A stretch of DNA of 64,000 nt from Vagococcus luciliae (GCF_024637875.1 NZ_CP102451.1:995001-1059000), one strand, 5' to 3'. Positions 31,724-40,330 are shown, counted from the first letter of the stretch. Numbers and translations: made by a program. Notes: generated from the letters alone by a model not told the origin.

Positions 31724-32509
31724 ATGAAAAAGAAACAAACCAAGAGTTATAAAGGATATACCTATGCCACATGGCTCATTATTTTAGTTGCATGGCTAAT
31801 TGTGACAGAAACAAACTTGGTCTCTTCACGATTGATTCCTTCACCAATTCAAGTGGTCAAAACAGCAGGTGATATTTTTATTAATGGATACAATGGTATG
31901 TCCTTTTGGCAACATATAGGGATTAGTTTATATCGCTTAATTGTATCTAGTTTTTTAGCTGTATTAACGGCTATTCCATTGGGATTAATGAGTGGCTATT
32001 TTCCAAGATTTAGAGCAGTGGTTGATTCCCTTGTTCAATTTTATCGTCCACTACCACCACTTGCTTATTATACGTTATTAATTTTATGGTTAGGAATCGA
32101 TGAGTCACCAAAGATTATGTTATTATATTTAGCTGCTTTTGCCCCAATATATCTATCATGTGTTTCAGCAGTGAGGAAAATTCCAATTGATTACATCAAT
32201 AATGCTGAGTCATTGGGTGCAAGTAAGAAAGATATTTTCTTTACCGTCATTTTACCAGGGAGTTTACCTGATATATTTACTGGGTTAAGAACAGCTGTTG
32301 GAGTTGCATATACTACGCTTGTATCAGCAGAGATGGTGGCTGCAACAAGTGGTATTGGTTGGATGGTGATTGATGCATCAAAATATTTAAAAAGTGATGT
32401 CATGTTTGTCGGGATTATTTTTATGGGGTTAACTGGCATTTTGATTGATATGGGACTGCGTTTAGTTGAAAAGCGTGTGGTCTTTTGGAAGGGAAGAGAT
32501 GAATCGTGA
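31724..32509 (+). CDS. ABC transporter permease, TauC/SsuC type
   Basis: The protein has 261 residues and about six hydrophobic segments. The conserved EAA-like loop is NAESLGASKKDIFFTVILPGSLP near residue 167. This matches BPD-type permeases for taurine, sulfonate or nitrate. I start at ATG 31724, after the terminator; an upstream TTG at 31661 lies inside the hairpin stem and would add residues with no family similarity. The gene overlaps the binding-protein gene (GTGA), so the three ABC genes are coupled. Substrate class is inferred from family and sulfur context. Confidence 0.86.
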   Translation: MKKKQTKSYKGYTYATWLIILVAWLIVTETNLVSSRLIPSPIQVVKTAGDIFINGYNGMSFWQHIGISLYRLIVSSFLAVLTAIPLGLMSGYFPRFRAVVDSLVQFYRPLPPLAYYTLLILWLGIDESPKIMLLYLAAFAPIYLSCVSAVRKIPIDYINNAESLGASKKDIFFTVILPGSLPDIFTGLRTAVGVAYTTLVSAEMVAATSGIGWMVIDASKYLKSDVMFVGIIFMGLTGILIDMGLRLVEKRVVFWKGRDES

Positions 32510-33543
32510 CAAGAAGAAAAAAAGGTAGGCTAATATTACTACTTAGTATCATTATTTTAGTATTTACTGGATGCTCCTCTAAGTCAAAAGATGAGGAAGG
32601 TGCTTTACCAAAAGAAGTAAAAATCGGAATTATTCGTGTACCAAATGATAAGCAAGTGGCGATTTCTCAAAAGTATTTTGACGAATTTTTTAAAGATAAA
32701 GGAATTAAAACAAAATTTATGTTTTTTGATTCAGGTGTAGCGGCAAACAAAGCTCTCTCATCAAACAGCATTGATTTTGCAGAGATGGGTTATACCAATG
32801 GGGTTGTTGCTTTAGCGACAGATATCCCGGCTGAATTGATTTGGATTCATGAAGTATTGGGAACCAATGAAGCATTAGTGACACCAAAGGATTCTAGTAT
32901 TACAGATATTAAACAACTTAAAGGGAAGAAAATAGCTACACCTTTTAGTTCGACATCTCATTTTAGTCTCTTACAAGCATTAAAATTAGCTGGTATTGAA
33001 AAAGAAGTGACGCTACTTGATATGGAAACGAATGATATTGTGGCAGCTTGGGAACGTGGTGACTTAGATGCTGCTTATACATGGGAGCCTACATTATCCA
33101 CTTTAAAAGAGACAGGAAACGTATTGATAGATAGTGAAACATTGGCGAACAAAGGATTTATGACGGTTAATATAGATTTAGTGAATGCAGAATTTAGTAA
33201 AAAATACCCTGAACTTGTTCAAGAGTATGTTAAAGCTTTAAACAAAGGGGTAGAGTATTATAATGAAAATCCTGATGGAGCAGCAAAAGGCGCAGCGACA
33301 GAATTAGGAATTGAAACCAACGATGCTTTAACACAAATGCAAGGAACAACTTGGTTAATGATGAATGAACAAGTATCTCCAGATTACTTAGGAACAGAAG
33401 CAACACCGGGTAAATTTCATCAAGTATTTAAGGACACAGCAGAATTTTTAGCTGAGCAAAAATCTATTTCTAATGTACCAAGTGATGAAGATATTAATCA
33501 TTTTATCAATACGACTTACATCGAAAAAGCGATGGAAAAATAG
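32506..33543 (+). CDS. ABC substrate-binding lipoprotein, TauA/SsuA type
   Basis: A GTG start gives 345 residues with an N-terminal lipoprotein signal (hydrophobic core then LVFTGCSS; lipidated cysteine near residue 23). The mature domain carries features of NMT1/TauA-like binding proteins, for example SIDFAEMGYTNGVVAL, LKGKKIATPFSSTSHFSL and WERGDLDAAYTWEP. It should sit on the outer membrane face and deliver an organosulfur ligand to the permease. The start overlaps the permease stop. The ligand is unknown; no sulfonate monooxygenase or dioxygenase gene is nearby. Confidence 0.87.
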   Translation: MTRRKKGRLILLLSIIILVFTGCSSKSKDEEGALPKEVKIGIIRVPNDKQVAISQKYFDEFFKDKGIKTKFMFFDSGVAANKALSSNSIDFAEMGYTNGVVALATDIPAELIWIHEVLGTNEALVTPKDSSITDIKQLKGKKIATPFSSTSHFSLLQALKLAGIEKEVTLLDMETNDIVAAWERGDLDAAYTWEPTLSTLKETGNVLIDSETLANKGFMTVNIDLVNAEFSKKYPELVQEYVKALNKGVEYYNENPDGAAKGAATELGIETNDALTQMQGTTWLMMNEQVSPDYLGTEATPGKFHQVFKDTAEFLAEQKSISNVPSDEDINHFINTTYIEKAMEK

Positions 33544-33555
33544 GGAGGAATTTAT

Positions 33556-34335
33556 ATGCCACCAATTAAAGAGCCGTTAATTGAATTAACAGAGGTAACA
33601 CAAGCATTTAACTCGGTCGAATCAAAATCGAATCCAATAATTAATCATCTTAATTTATCTATGCATGACGGCGAATTTGTTAGTGTGGTGGGTCCCTCAG
33701 GGTGTGGAAAAAGCACGTTGCTTAATTTAATAGCAGGTTTTCTCATTCCAACAAGTGGAAGTATCAAGATGAGAAATCAAGTTATCGCAGGGCCAAATAA
33801 AACTAGAGGTGTAGTCTTTCAATCTCCGACATTGTACCCTTGGCTTTCAGTAGAGCAAAATATTGCGTACGGGCTTAAAAGGCAAAAACTACCGACTAAT
33901 GAGATAAATGAAGCAGTTAAAGTATTAGTGGAAAAAGTTGGATTAAATGGATCGGAAAAAAAATATCCTTTTGAATTATCTGGAGGGATGAAACAGCGAG
34001 TATCTATCGCTAGAGCCATGGTCAATGAACCTGACTTATTACTAATGGATGAGCCGTTTAGTGCATTAGACGCGATTACAAGACGAAATATGCAAGGGTT
34101 ATTACGAAAGTTATGGAAAGAAAATCATCAAAGTATTTTTATGATTACTCATGATATAGAAGAAGCACTTAAATTAAGTACAAGGGTATTAGTTTTTCCT
34201 AAAAATAATCCTGGTAAATTAAAAGAATATCAATTTGATTTTACAAAAAAAATAGCGCAAGATTCAACATATGAACCTGATACAGATGAGGAATTTCAAA
34301 AAAATAAACTGATGTTATTAAATGATATTATGTAA
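33556..34335 (+). CDS. ABC transporter ATP-binding protein, TauB/SsuB type
   Basis: The 259-residue ATPase has Walker A VGPSGCGKSTLLNL near residue 49, the Q-loop VVFQSPTLYPWLS, signature LSGGMKQRVSIARA near 146 and Walker B LLLMDEPFSALDA. Switch histidine is in ITHDIEEA. The family distinguishes nitrate/sulfonate/taurine importers by this Q-loop form. It completes the importer with the two preceding genes. About 100 bp without a gene follow. Confidence 0.92.
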   Translation: MPPIKEPLIELTEVTQAFNSVESKSNPIINHLNLSMHDGEFVSVVGPSGCGKSTLLNLIAGFLIPTSGSIKMRNQVIAGPNKTRGVVFQSPTLYPWLSVEQNIAYGLKRQKLPTNEINEAVKVLVEKVGLNGSEKKYPFELSGGMKQRVSIARAMVNEPDLLLMDEPFSALDAITRRNMQGLLRKLWKENHQSIFMITHDIEEALKLSTRVLVFPKNNPGKLKEYQFDFTKKIAQDSTYEPDTDEEFQKNKLMLLNDIM

Positions 34336-34433
34336 TTTATTAAAATAAGCCTAAACAGTCAATCAATGACTTGATTATTAAATCATAATATGACAAAATT
34401 AATGCTACCTTGATTGTAAGGAGCAGTGCATGA

Positions 34434-35045
34434 GTGAGTAAAAAAATTATAAAACGTTGTCTTTTATGTCTAATCCTTTTATTTTTGATTGCGTGTAGTT
34501 GGTATGTTTGGCAGTTGAAAAAACATGTCACCCAAACTCTAAAATGGGAGCCCTTAGTGAAGACTGTTTTGGAAGAAGAAGGCATGGATCAATATGAGGA
34601 TCTTGTATTAGCTATCATATTTACTGAAACAAAAGGAAATAGTGTTGATGTAATGCAAAGTAGTGAAAGTAAGTATGGAGAACAAAATAAAATAACGTCA
34701 GAAAAAGAGAGTATTACGAGTGGCGTGACACACTTGGCAGAGGCCATAAAATATGCACTTGATAATGATTGTGATACTTGGACGGGGGTTCAAGCATACA
34801 ATTTTGGTACAAGTTATGTTGATTATGTGGTTAATCATGGGAAGAAGAATTCTCTAGAGTTGGCAGAAACCTATTCTAAAGAGGTGTTAGCACCAATGTT
34901 AGGCAATTCAACAGGTGCTACCTATCATTACTATGAACCAATTGCATTACTTCATAATGGTGGTAAATTATATCAAAATGGTGGAAACTTCTTTTATGCT
35001 GAACTTGTTAAACGAAATATGAAAATTATTAACATATTATCATAG
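34434..35045 (+). CDS. Lysozyme-like lipoprotein/membrane-anchored muramidase-type domain protein
   Basis: The 203-residue protein has an N-terminal hydrophobic segment (residues 8-26, with ACS as a possible lipobox). A lysozyme-like domain follows with a likely catalytic glutamate in IIFTETKG near residue 64 and DVMQSSES after it, as in the CwlT N-terminal domain. GTG at 34434 is the start because the ATG at 34430 runs into a stop after three codons; an AAGGAG ribosome site is 10 bp upstream. No partner peptidase domain is present. It probably acts on peptidoglycan outside the cell. The hairpin terminator begins right after the stop. Confidence 0.78.
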   Translation: MSKKIIKRCLLCLILLFLIACSWYVWQLKKHVTQTLKWEPLVKTVLEEEGMDQYEDLVLAIIFTETKGNSVDVMQSSESKYGEQNKITSEKESITSGVTHLAEAIKYALDNDCDTWTGVQAYNFGTSYVDYVVNHGKKNSLELAETYSKEVLAPMLGNSTGATYHYYEPIALLHNGGKLYQNGGNFFYAELVKRNMKIINILS

Positions 35046-35085
35046 AAAACTCCTAATGGCTGGTGTCCATTAGGAGTTTTCTTTA
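35046..35085. terminator. Hairpin terminator, copy 1 (left border of the unknown cassette)
   Basis: AAAACTCCTAATGG (35046-35059) pairs perfectly with CCATTAGGAGTTTT (35067-35080), then CTTTA. The stem is the same as that at 37587-37623. Confidence 0.9.
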
Positions 35086-35142
35086 TATATACACATTATA
35101 ATCTACATTATTTTCTTAAATACATACGTTACGTGTTATAAA

Positions 35143-35172
35143 TTGTTTAAATACAGTAAAAGTGCATATTAT
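35143..35172 (+). promoter_or_regulatory. Candidate promoter of the unknown four-gene cassette
   Basis: TTGTTT (35143-35148), 18-bp spacer and TATTAT (35167-35172) give a plausible sigma-A promoter about 60 bp before the first cassette gene. Confidence 0.5.
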
Positions 35173-35230
35173 GATGATTTAATTGTTTATTATCATTTGT
35201 AATGTATTGGAAAGATTATTTAGGAGGAAC

Positions 35231-35908
35231 ATGTTAATGTATAGGGATAAATTTTACTTGGTTATTAAAAACATTAAGAATTATGCTTTTAATAATAAAA
35301 AGGTGTGTATAGGATTAGGGATTATTGTTATGTTGATTGTGGCTAATGTAGTTACATCATTAACAGCAATATCAAATATTTCAACAACTTTAGAAAAAAA
35401 GAAAGAGTATATTCAAGAAACAAAAAATATACAAAATAGAATTAGTGATATAAAAAAAGAAACAAATCAATTGACTAGAAAAAAAGTGGAAGTAGAGAAT
35501 GACAATAAAAAAGGTGATGAGGAGATTCAAAAGAGTCAAAAAATTTATGAACAATTTGACTCACTTATTGAAGAGAGTAATCGTTTAGGTGAACAGAGAA
35601 TTCGAGAAAGTAGTCATAAAAAGAAAAAAGAATTAACAAAAGAAGAAATCATAGAGATGATTAATTTAGCTGAAAATAAACAATTGGAAGAAAAAAATAT
35701 AAACATATTTTTCTCAAAAAATAAACTTGAGGCTGTTGTAAGAAATGATAAATTAAATTTTGTTGTCGTAAAACCAGATGAAAATGATTATATATTTGTT
35801 ATGAGGTTGAGCCATGACAAACAACTTGAAAAGGTAAGTGTGATTAATTTTAATGAGAAAAAAATAGAGATGGTAAAAGATTATAGTGATAGAGAGGTAG
35901 GTATTTAA
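35231..35908 (+). CDS. Unrecognised single-pass coiled-coil membrane protein (cassette gene 1)
   Basis: I do not recognise this 225-residue protein. From ATG 35231, which follows GGAGG, a short basic cytoplasmic tail leads into one transmembrane helix near residues 28-48 (GLGIIVMLIVANVV). A long Lys/Glu-rich coiled coil spans about residues 55-150, and a small folded-looking C-terminal domain of about 60 residues ends the protein. The next gene starts immediately after its stop codon. A bitopic helix plus coiled-coil layout is seen in assembly scaffolds such as PilN/PilO or FtsL-type proteins, but no sequence motif supports either. Confidence 0.75.
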   Translation: MLMYRDKFYLVIKNIKNYAFNNKKVCIGLGIIVMLIVANVVTSLTAISNISTTLEKKKEYIQETKNIQNRISDIKKETNQLTRKKVEVENDNKKGDEEIQKSQKIYEQFDSLIEESNRLGEQRIRESSHKKKKELTKEEIIEMINLAENKQLEEKNINIFFSKNKLEAVVRNDKLNFVVVKPDENDYIFVMRLSHDKQLEKVSVINFNEKKIEMVKDYSDREVGI

Positions 35909-36553
35909 ATGAAGGAAGAAAAAGTATTTAAATACATGTCTATTATTTTAAAAGTATTATGTATTTGGTCACTGACGATATTTGCTTTAAGGATATTAGA
36001 GTATCAAGAAAAAAATGCTAGTAAGAAATTATCAGATATAAGAGCTCAAGAGACTGAAGAAATATCAAAATATCAGGAATTACAAAATGAAATAGAAGAA
36101 TTATCAGACCAAAATAGAACGCGTAACGTGATGCATGGAACAGATGATTTATTGTATTGGTATAATGAACAAACGTATAATGAATTTAAAAACAATATAA
36201 AAGAAATGAAAAAAAACGAAAAAGTTTATTCGGCTTTACCAAAGGATACACAAATTTTTAAAGTGATGAGAGATGTATTACCAGAACATGAACAAATTGG
36301 TGGGATTCAATATCAAACGTATTTTACTAAAGATACTAGTGTGACAGACGATGTGATTTCTTTACACAAATCATTTGGATCAAAAGATGGATACGATCTT
36401 TTTATGTTTGGACCGTATGCTTTAGTTCTTAGCTTTGATGACAACTCAAATAAATTTAATAGTGAAGTGTTGATGACAGGAATTGATGATAATTTAAATA
36501 TTTCCCCCAAAAAATATAATATTAATCAGATAATGATGCGAGGAGACGAATAA
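35909..36553 (+). CDS. Unrecognised single-pass coiled-coil membrane protein (cassette gene 2)
   Basis: This 214-residue protein begins at an ATG directly abutting the previous stop. A transmembrane helix lies at about residues 10-30 (SIILKVLCIWSLTIFAL), a predicted coiled coil at about 32-70, and a C-terminal soluble domain at about 75-214 with no motif I know. The architecture mirrors gene 1, suggesting the two may be partners in one membrane complex. The stop overlaps the next start (36553), so translation is probably coupled. Function unknown. Confidence 0.75.
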   Translation: MKEEKVFKYMSIILKVLCIWSLTIFALRILEYQEKNASKKLSDIRAQETEEISKYQELQNEIEELSDQNRTRNVMHGTDDLLYWYNEQTYNEFKNNIKEMKKNEKVYSALPKDTQIFKVMRDVLPEHEQIGGIQYQTYFTKDTSVTDDVISLHKSFGSKDGYDLFMFGPYALVLSFDDNSNKFNSEVLMTGIDDNLNISPKKYNINQIMMRGDE

Positions 36554-36870
36554 TGAATAATCTAATAGACCACTACAAACAAAATAGCTTAGTCATTTTA
36601 TTTTTTTTAGCAACTACGCTGACATGTTTAAATATATCAAGTATCTTGTTTATCTTATCATTAATCTTAACAGTATTGACTATTACGATACCTATTTGGT
36701 TTTCAAAAAAAGATGTATCATTATATGATGAAATTGCAAGTATAGTTAATAAATTATTACTTAAAATGAAAAGTTATAATGAATCATATAAACAAAAAAG
36801 AGCAAATGATTTTAAACAACAGTTGAGAGATATCGAAACAGCGCAAAAAAACAATACGATGCCTTATTAG
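36553..36870 (+). CDS. Unrecognised small two-helix membrane protein (cassette gene 3)
   Basis: The 105-residue product has two hydrophobic segments (about residues 13-33 and 34-53) forming a hairpin, then a basic, Lys/Gln-rich cytoplasmic-looking tail (KMKSYNESYKQKRANDFKQQ). I find no family match by eye. It overlaps gene 2 and is followed by gene 4 after 2 bp. It could be a holin-like or scaffold component, but nothing specific supports that. Confidence 0.68.
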   Translation: MNNLIDHYKQNSLVILFFLATTLTCLNISSILFILSLILTVLTITIPIWFSKKDVSLYDEIASIVNKLLLKMKSYNESYKQKRANDFKQQLRDIETAQKNNTMPY

Positions 36871-36872
36871 AA

Positions 36873-37508
36873 ATGGCTATGCTTAATATACCTCTTGAAA
36901 AACGAGATGTTGTTTTGAATATCATTGATTCTCTAGAAAATAATGAAGGGAAAAATCTTATTATAGCATTAAGTGGTGGTAATGTTGATAGAATGGCAGT
37001 TTATAAGATTTTAAATAATCTAAATAAAGCAGATAGAGATATATTACAACCCATTATTGATAAAATAAACACCGAAAAAATGCATGATAATATAATGAAT
37101 CAAAATATATCGAACTCTGATGTTACATATCAAGGCTTTTCTATGCAAAAAAGTGGTGTGTGGTTAAATATTTTAATCATTTTATTAGGGACAATTTTTT
37201 TAGTATTTGCATATAAGTTTCTTTTAAGTATGGGCATAGGTATTGGGTTATCAACTTCGATGGTGGGTATTATCGCTATTGCTTTTTTCTTTAGTTTACT
37301 TCATTATTTACCTACTTTTATTTATCATGCTTCACTAGGTGGGAAAATATTAATGTTTATTGCCAATTCGTTAATATCAGTCTTTTTAATTGCAACACCT
37401 ATTGCTTGGCTGATTTTATTAGTAATCGCAAATTCTCAAAATAAAAAAGAACGATACAAACAAGAAGTAAGTCATTTATTAAAGAATATGAATCAAAATA
37501 AGAGATAA
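36873..37508 (+). CDS. Unrecognised multi-pass membrane protein (cassette gene 4)
   Basis: The 211-residue protein has a soluble N-terminal region (residues 1-95) resembling a small helical fold with the phrase IALSGGNVDRMAVYKIL. Three to four hydrophobic segments follow from about residue 100 to 190, and a basic tail ends in KKERYKQEVSHLLKNMNQNKR. No family recognised. It is the last gene of the cassette; 78 bp later comes the second copy of the border hairpin. All four genes are compact and same-strand with near-zero spacing, so they likely form one unit. Confidence 0.72.
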   Translation: MAMLNIPLEKRDVVLNIIDSLENNEGKNLIIALSGGNVDRMAVYKILNNLNKADRDILQPIIDKINTEKMHDNIMNQNISNSDVTYQGFSMQKSGVWLNILIILLGTIFLVFAYKFLLSMGIGIGLSTSMVGIIAIAFFFSLLHYLPTFIYHASLGGKILMFIANSLISVFLIATPIAWLILLVIANSQNKKERYKQEVSHLLKNMNQNKR

Positions 37509-37586
37509 AGGAAATTAGGTTTATGAAGAATTAACGTTTTTTTATTTAGGAAAAGAAAACTAGATACTAGGAAATAAGTCAAAATT

Positions 37587-37623
37587 AAAAACTCCTAATG
37601 GACATCTGCCATTAGGAGTTTTT
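37587..37623. terminator. Hairpin terminator, copy 2 (right border of the unknown cassette)
   Basis: AAAAACTCCTAATGG (37587-37601) pairs perfectly with CCATTAGGAGTTTTT (37609-37623). The carbonic anhydrase stop codon lies in the right arm. The stem repeats that at 35046-35080, and the loop ACATCTG is close to the reverse complement of the other loop CTGGTGT. Confidence 0.92.
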
Positions 37624-38277
37624 ATTGAATGATTTAAATAAGACTTTTCGTCCGTTTAATGGTTGCGTATGACGAGAATTGTTAGCATGGAAATGTTTTA
37701 ATGTGTTGATTTGTTCAGCCGAAATTTCCACAGTTTCTTTAAAAAGATACCATTCCACATTTTCAGTTAGTGGTGGAGTAGTTAAAGATCCTAGATAATG
37801 ATAATAATCAGAAATTTTAGGTAATAAGTCGTATAGATAAACATTATGAATAGATTTATTTGTGTTAACAGCATCTAATAATGTTTGTAGAGTATTATTA
37901 TGGGCTCCCTCAACTAAAAAAACACCTAAAACAGCTAAACGACCATTTTGAGCCTCATGGACAAAATGAAGCTCTGCATCAGATATTTTTCCATCAATTT
38001 TATGTTCGCTATGAGTATGAAAATGGAATTGTTGTAGATTGAAAAACCGATTGTTAATATTAGCGGCTCCAGTTGCTAATCCTTGAATGGCAGATCCAGT
38101 ATCAAAAATAGCATCAACAGTACGAGAATAGGTTAGTTGCAACTTTCCCATATCCATCATTGGTTCTAAAAGACTTGTGTCTATATCAATAGGTGATTGT
38201 GACATTGAATGTTCACAACACCAGTCATGCTGATTTGCATAGTTCCAATCAAGTATGGGGGCATCAAAATGTTTCAT
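37612..38277 (-). CDS. Alpha-class carbonic anhydrase, no signal peptide
   Basis: The 221-residue protein fits alpha-carbonic anhydrases: CEHSMSQSPIDI, the zinc histidines H85 and H87 in QFHFHTHSEH, H104 in AELHFVH, and SLTTPPLTENVEW holding the catalytic threonine. It interconverts CO2 and bicarbonate. Most bacterial alpha-class enzymes are exported; here the start MKHFDAPILDWNY carries no signal, so the enzyme is probably cytoplasmic, providing bicarbonate for carboxylation. The gene is convergent to the lysozyme-like gene and the inserted cassette. Family call firm. Confidence 0.93.
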   Translation of the reverse strand: MKHFDAPILDWNYANQHDWCCEHSMSQSPIDIDTSLLEPMMDMGKLQLTYSRTVDAIFDTGSAIQGLATGAANINNRFFNLQQFHFHTHSEHKIDGKISDAELHFVHEAQNGRLAVLGVFLVEGAHNNTLQTLLDAVNTNKSIHNVYLYDLLPKISDYYHYLGSLTTPPLTENVEWYLFKETVEISAEQINTLKHFHANNSRHTQPLNGRKVLFKSFNKNS

Positions 38278-38473
38278 CTAAAAACTCCTTTTTCATGATT
38301 CATTAGTATTATCAAAATTTTATCTGATATTCCTTCTTTTCACCAAATCAGATGTCTTGAAAAAGAGTATTGTAAAGAATGTTTTATGTTTAATGATATA
38401 AAAATGAACAAGAAGTTTATATAACAAAAATATCACAGAATAAATAAAGTATTGACACGCATTTATGACATAT

Positions 38474-38492
38474 CTTAGTATATAATACTAAG
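38474..38492. promoter_or_regulatory. Operator-like inverted repeat over a -10 element
   Basis: CTTAGTAT-ATA-ATACTAAG is a perfect 8-3-8 inverted repeat that contains a consensus TATAAT (38481-38486). The start codon of the glycerophosphodiesterase gene follows 14 bp later. TTGACA at 38452-38457 is 23 bp upstream, too far for a normal -35. Confidence 0.6.
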
Positions 38493-38506
38493 AGTGAGGT
38501 GATATA

Positions 38507-40312
38507 ATGTACAAAGTAAAAAATAGTATAAAAAAATCACTCGAATTCATAAAAGATGGAGTACGTTCATCTAAAAGTGTTATATTAGCCAACGTTATTA
38601 TATTGTTTATCATGACACCACTGATGGTCACATTAACTCGTTTTATTTTAAAAATGGGTGATATACCTTATTTGTCTTATGATACAGTGGGTTTAATTGT
38701 TTTTCACCATCCTATTGTACTTTGTTTACTTATTATGATGTTGTTTTTACTAGTGTTTACGATATATTTTGAGTACACTTTTCTACTATTAACAATGTAT
38801 TTTATCAAGAATAAAGTAGCGATATCGTTGAGACAATTGGCTAAAGAAACCATTTTTCAGATGAAAAAATTAAAAATTAGCAACTTTTTATTTTTTTTGT
38901 GTTACTTTATTTTATTAAGTCCAATAGGGGCGATTAGATTTCATTCAGATTTGTTGTCAAAATTTAAAATTCCGATTTTTATTGTGGATTTTATTTTTGA
39001 AAATCGCATTATCTTTGTCGCACTATTTATTTTGGCTTATGTGAGTTTAATTGTGGTAGCGATACGATTAATGTTTACATTACCACTAATGATTTTTAAG
39101 GATTATACATTCAAAAAAGCAAGCAAAACAAGCTGGCATTTAACGAAAAAACATTTTAAGTCAATTAGTATTCAATTTATCATGGTGATGGGTTCGATTG
39201 CTATAATCGCCACAGTGATTAATGGGTTATTAATTGGGATACAAGAGATGGTAGACACATATGCTCAGTCATCTAGTTTTTATGTTGCGATTGTGTTATT
39301 AACACTCCTTCAATTTAATTGGGTATTTAATTTAGTTTTAACGACGATTGGAATTTTCTTTATTACGATTTCATATTTAGATAAATTAGATTATTTACCA
39401 AGTATTAGTGATATTTTTCCATCAATCAATAGAACAACTTTTAGAAAAGTAACGTGGCGGCAAAAAATGATGTTTGCTTTTGGTGGAATTTGGTTAGTAG
39501 TCAGTGTCTTGTCCTATAATTATTTATTTTTAACGCAACCAAGCATTCATCGCCCATTAACTATCTCGCATCGAGGGGTCGATAATGCCAATCATGTTCA
39601 AAACTCTATCGAGGCATTAGAGCTGACGAGCAAGAAAACACGACCTAATTTTATCGAAATGGATATACAAGAAACAAAAGATAAAGAATTTATTGTGATA
39701 CATGATTTTAAATTAAATCAATTGGTTCAAGAAAAGGGTCGTCCAAATGAATTCACACTAAAAGAATTACAACACATGACAGCCAAAGAAAATGGTCGCC
39801 AAGCACATTTAGTGTCTTTTGATGATTATTTAAATCGAGCTAAGGAATTGGACCAAAAATTGTTGATAGAAATCAAAGCCACAAAGCGAGATAGTCCCGA
39901 TATGATTGAGCGATTTATCGAAAAGTATTACGATATCATAAAAGAAGAGGGACATGAAATACAGTCACTGTCTTTTGATGTTGTAAAAGAGTTGAAAGAA
40001 AAGAAACCTGATTTATATGTGGGCTATATAATGCCATTTACTTTAGCAGGACCACCTGAAGGAGATATGGATTTTTATTCGGTTGAATACACAACACTTA
40101 CAAAAAATTTGGTTCAGTCTATGCATAATCAAGAGAAGAAAGTTTATGTGTGGACATTAAACGATACAGATACTATTAATCGTATGATTTTTTATGGAGT
40201 AGATGGAGTAATTACTGATAATATGACGTTATTAAATACTGTACTGTCAAGGGATATTAAAGAAACGACTTATGCTGATAAGTTATTATATTTCTTGGTA
40301 GGAATTGGTTAA
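38507..40312 (+). CDS. Membrane-anchored glycerophosphodiester phosphodiesterase
   Basis: The 601-residue protein has an N-terminal region of about 330 residues with several transmembrane helices (GPDPase membrane domain type). A GDPD TIM-barrel domain starts near residue 350. Catalytic signatures are SHRGVDNANHVQNS (H355), EMDIQETKDKEFIVIHD (metal and base residues), LLIEIKA and VYVWTLND. The enzyme should cleave glycerophosphodiesters, possibly teichoic acid or lipid breakdown products, at the outer membrane face. Its start is closely preceded by a repeat that looks like an operator. A strong terminator follows. Confidence 0.9.
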   Translation: MYKVKNSIKKSLEFIKDGVRSSKSVILANVIILFIMTPLMVTLTRFILKMGDIPYLSYDTVGLIVFHHPIVLCLLIMMLFLLVFTIYFEYTFLLLTMYFIKNKVAISLRQLAKETIFQMKKLKISNFLFFLCYFILLSPIGAIRFHSDLLSKFKIPIFIVDFIFENRIIFVALFILAYVSLIVVAIRLMFTLPLMIFKDYTFKKASKTSWHLTKKHFKSISIQFIMVMGSIAIIATVINGLLIGIQEMVDTYAQSSSFYVAIVLLTLLQFNWVFNLVLTTIGIFFITISYLDKLDYLPSISDIFPSINRTTFRKVTWRQKMMFAFGGIWLVVSVLSYNYLFLTQPSIHRPLTISHRGVDNANHVQNSIEALELTSKKTRPNFIEMDIQETKDKEFIVIHDFKLNQLVQEKGRPNEFTLKELQHMTAKENGRQAHLVSFDDYLNRAKELDQKLLIEIKATKRDSPDMIERFIEKYYDIIKEEGHEIQSLSFDVVKELKEKKPDLYVGYIMPFTLAGPPEGDMDFYSVEYTTLTKNLVQSMHNQEKKVYVWTLNDTDTINRMIFYGVDGVITDNMTLLNTVLSRDIKETTYADKLLYFLVGIG

Positions 40313-40330
40313 CTCATTTGTTTCAAATAA

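Noticed and set aside
35046-37623. Insertion sequence or integron explanation for the bordered cassette
   Set aside because: No transposase, integrase or target duplication other than the hairpins is visible, so only a recombination-type origin is suggested.
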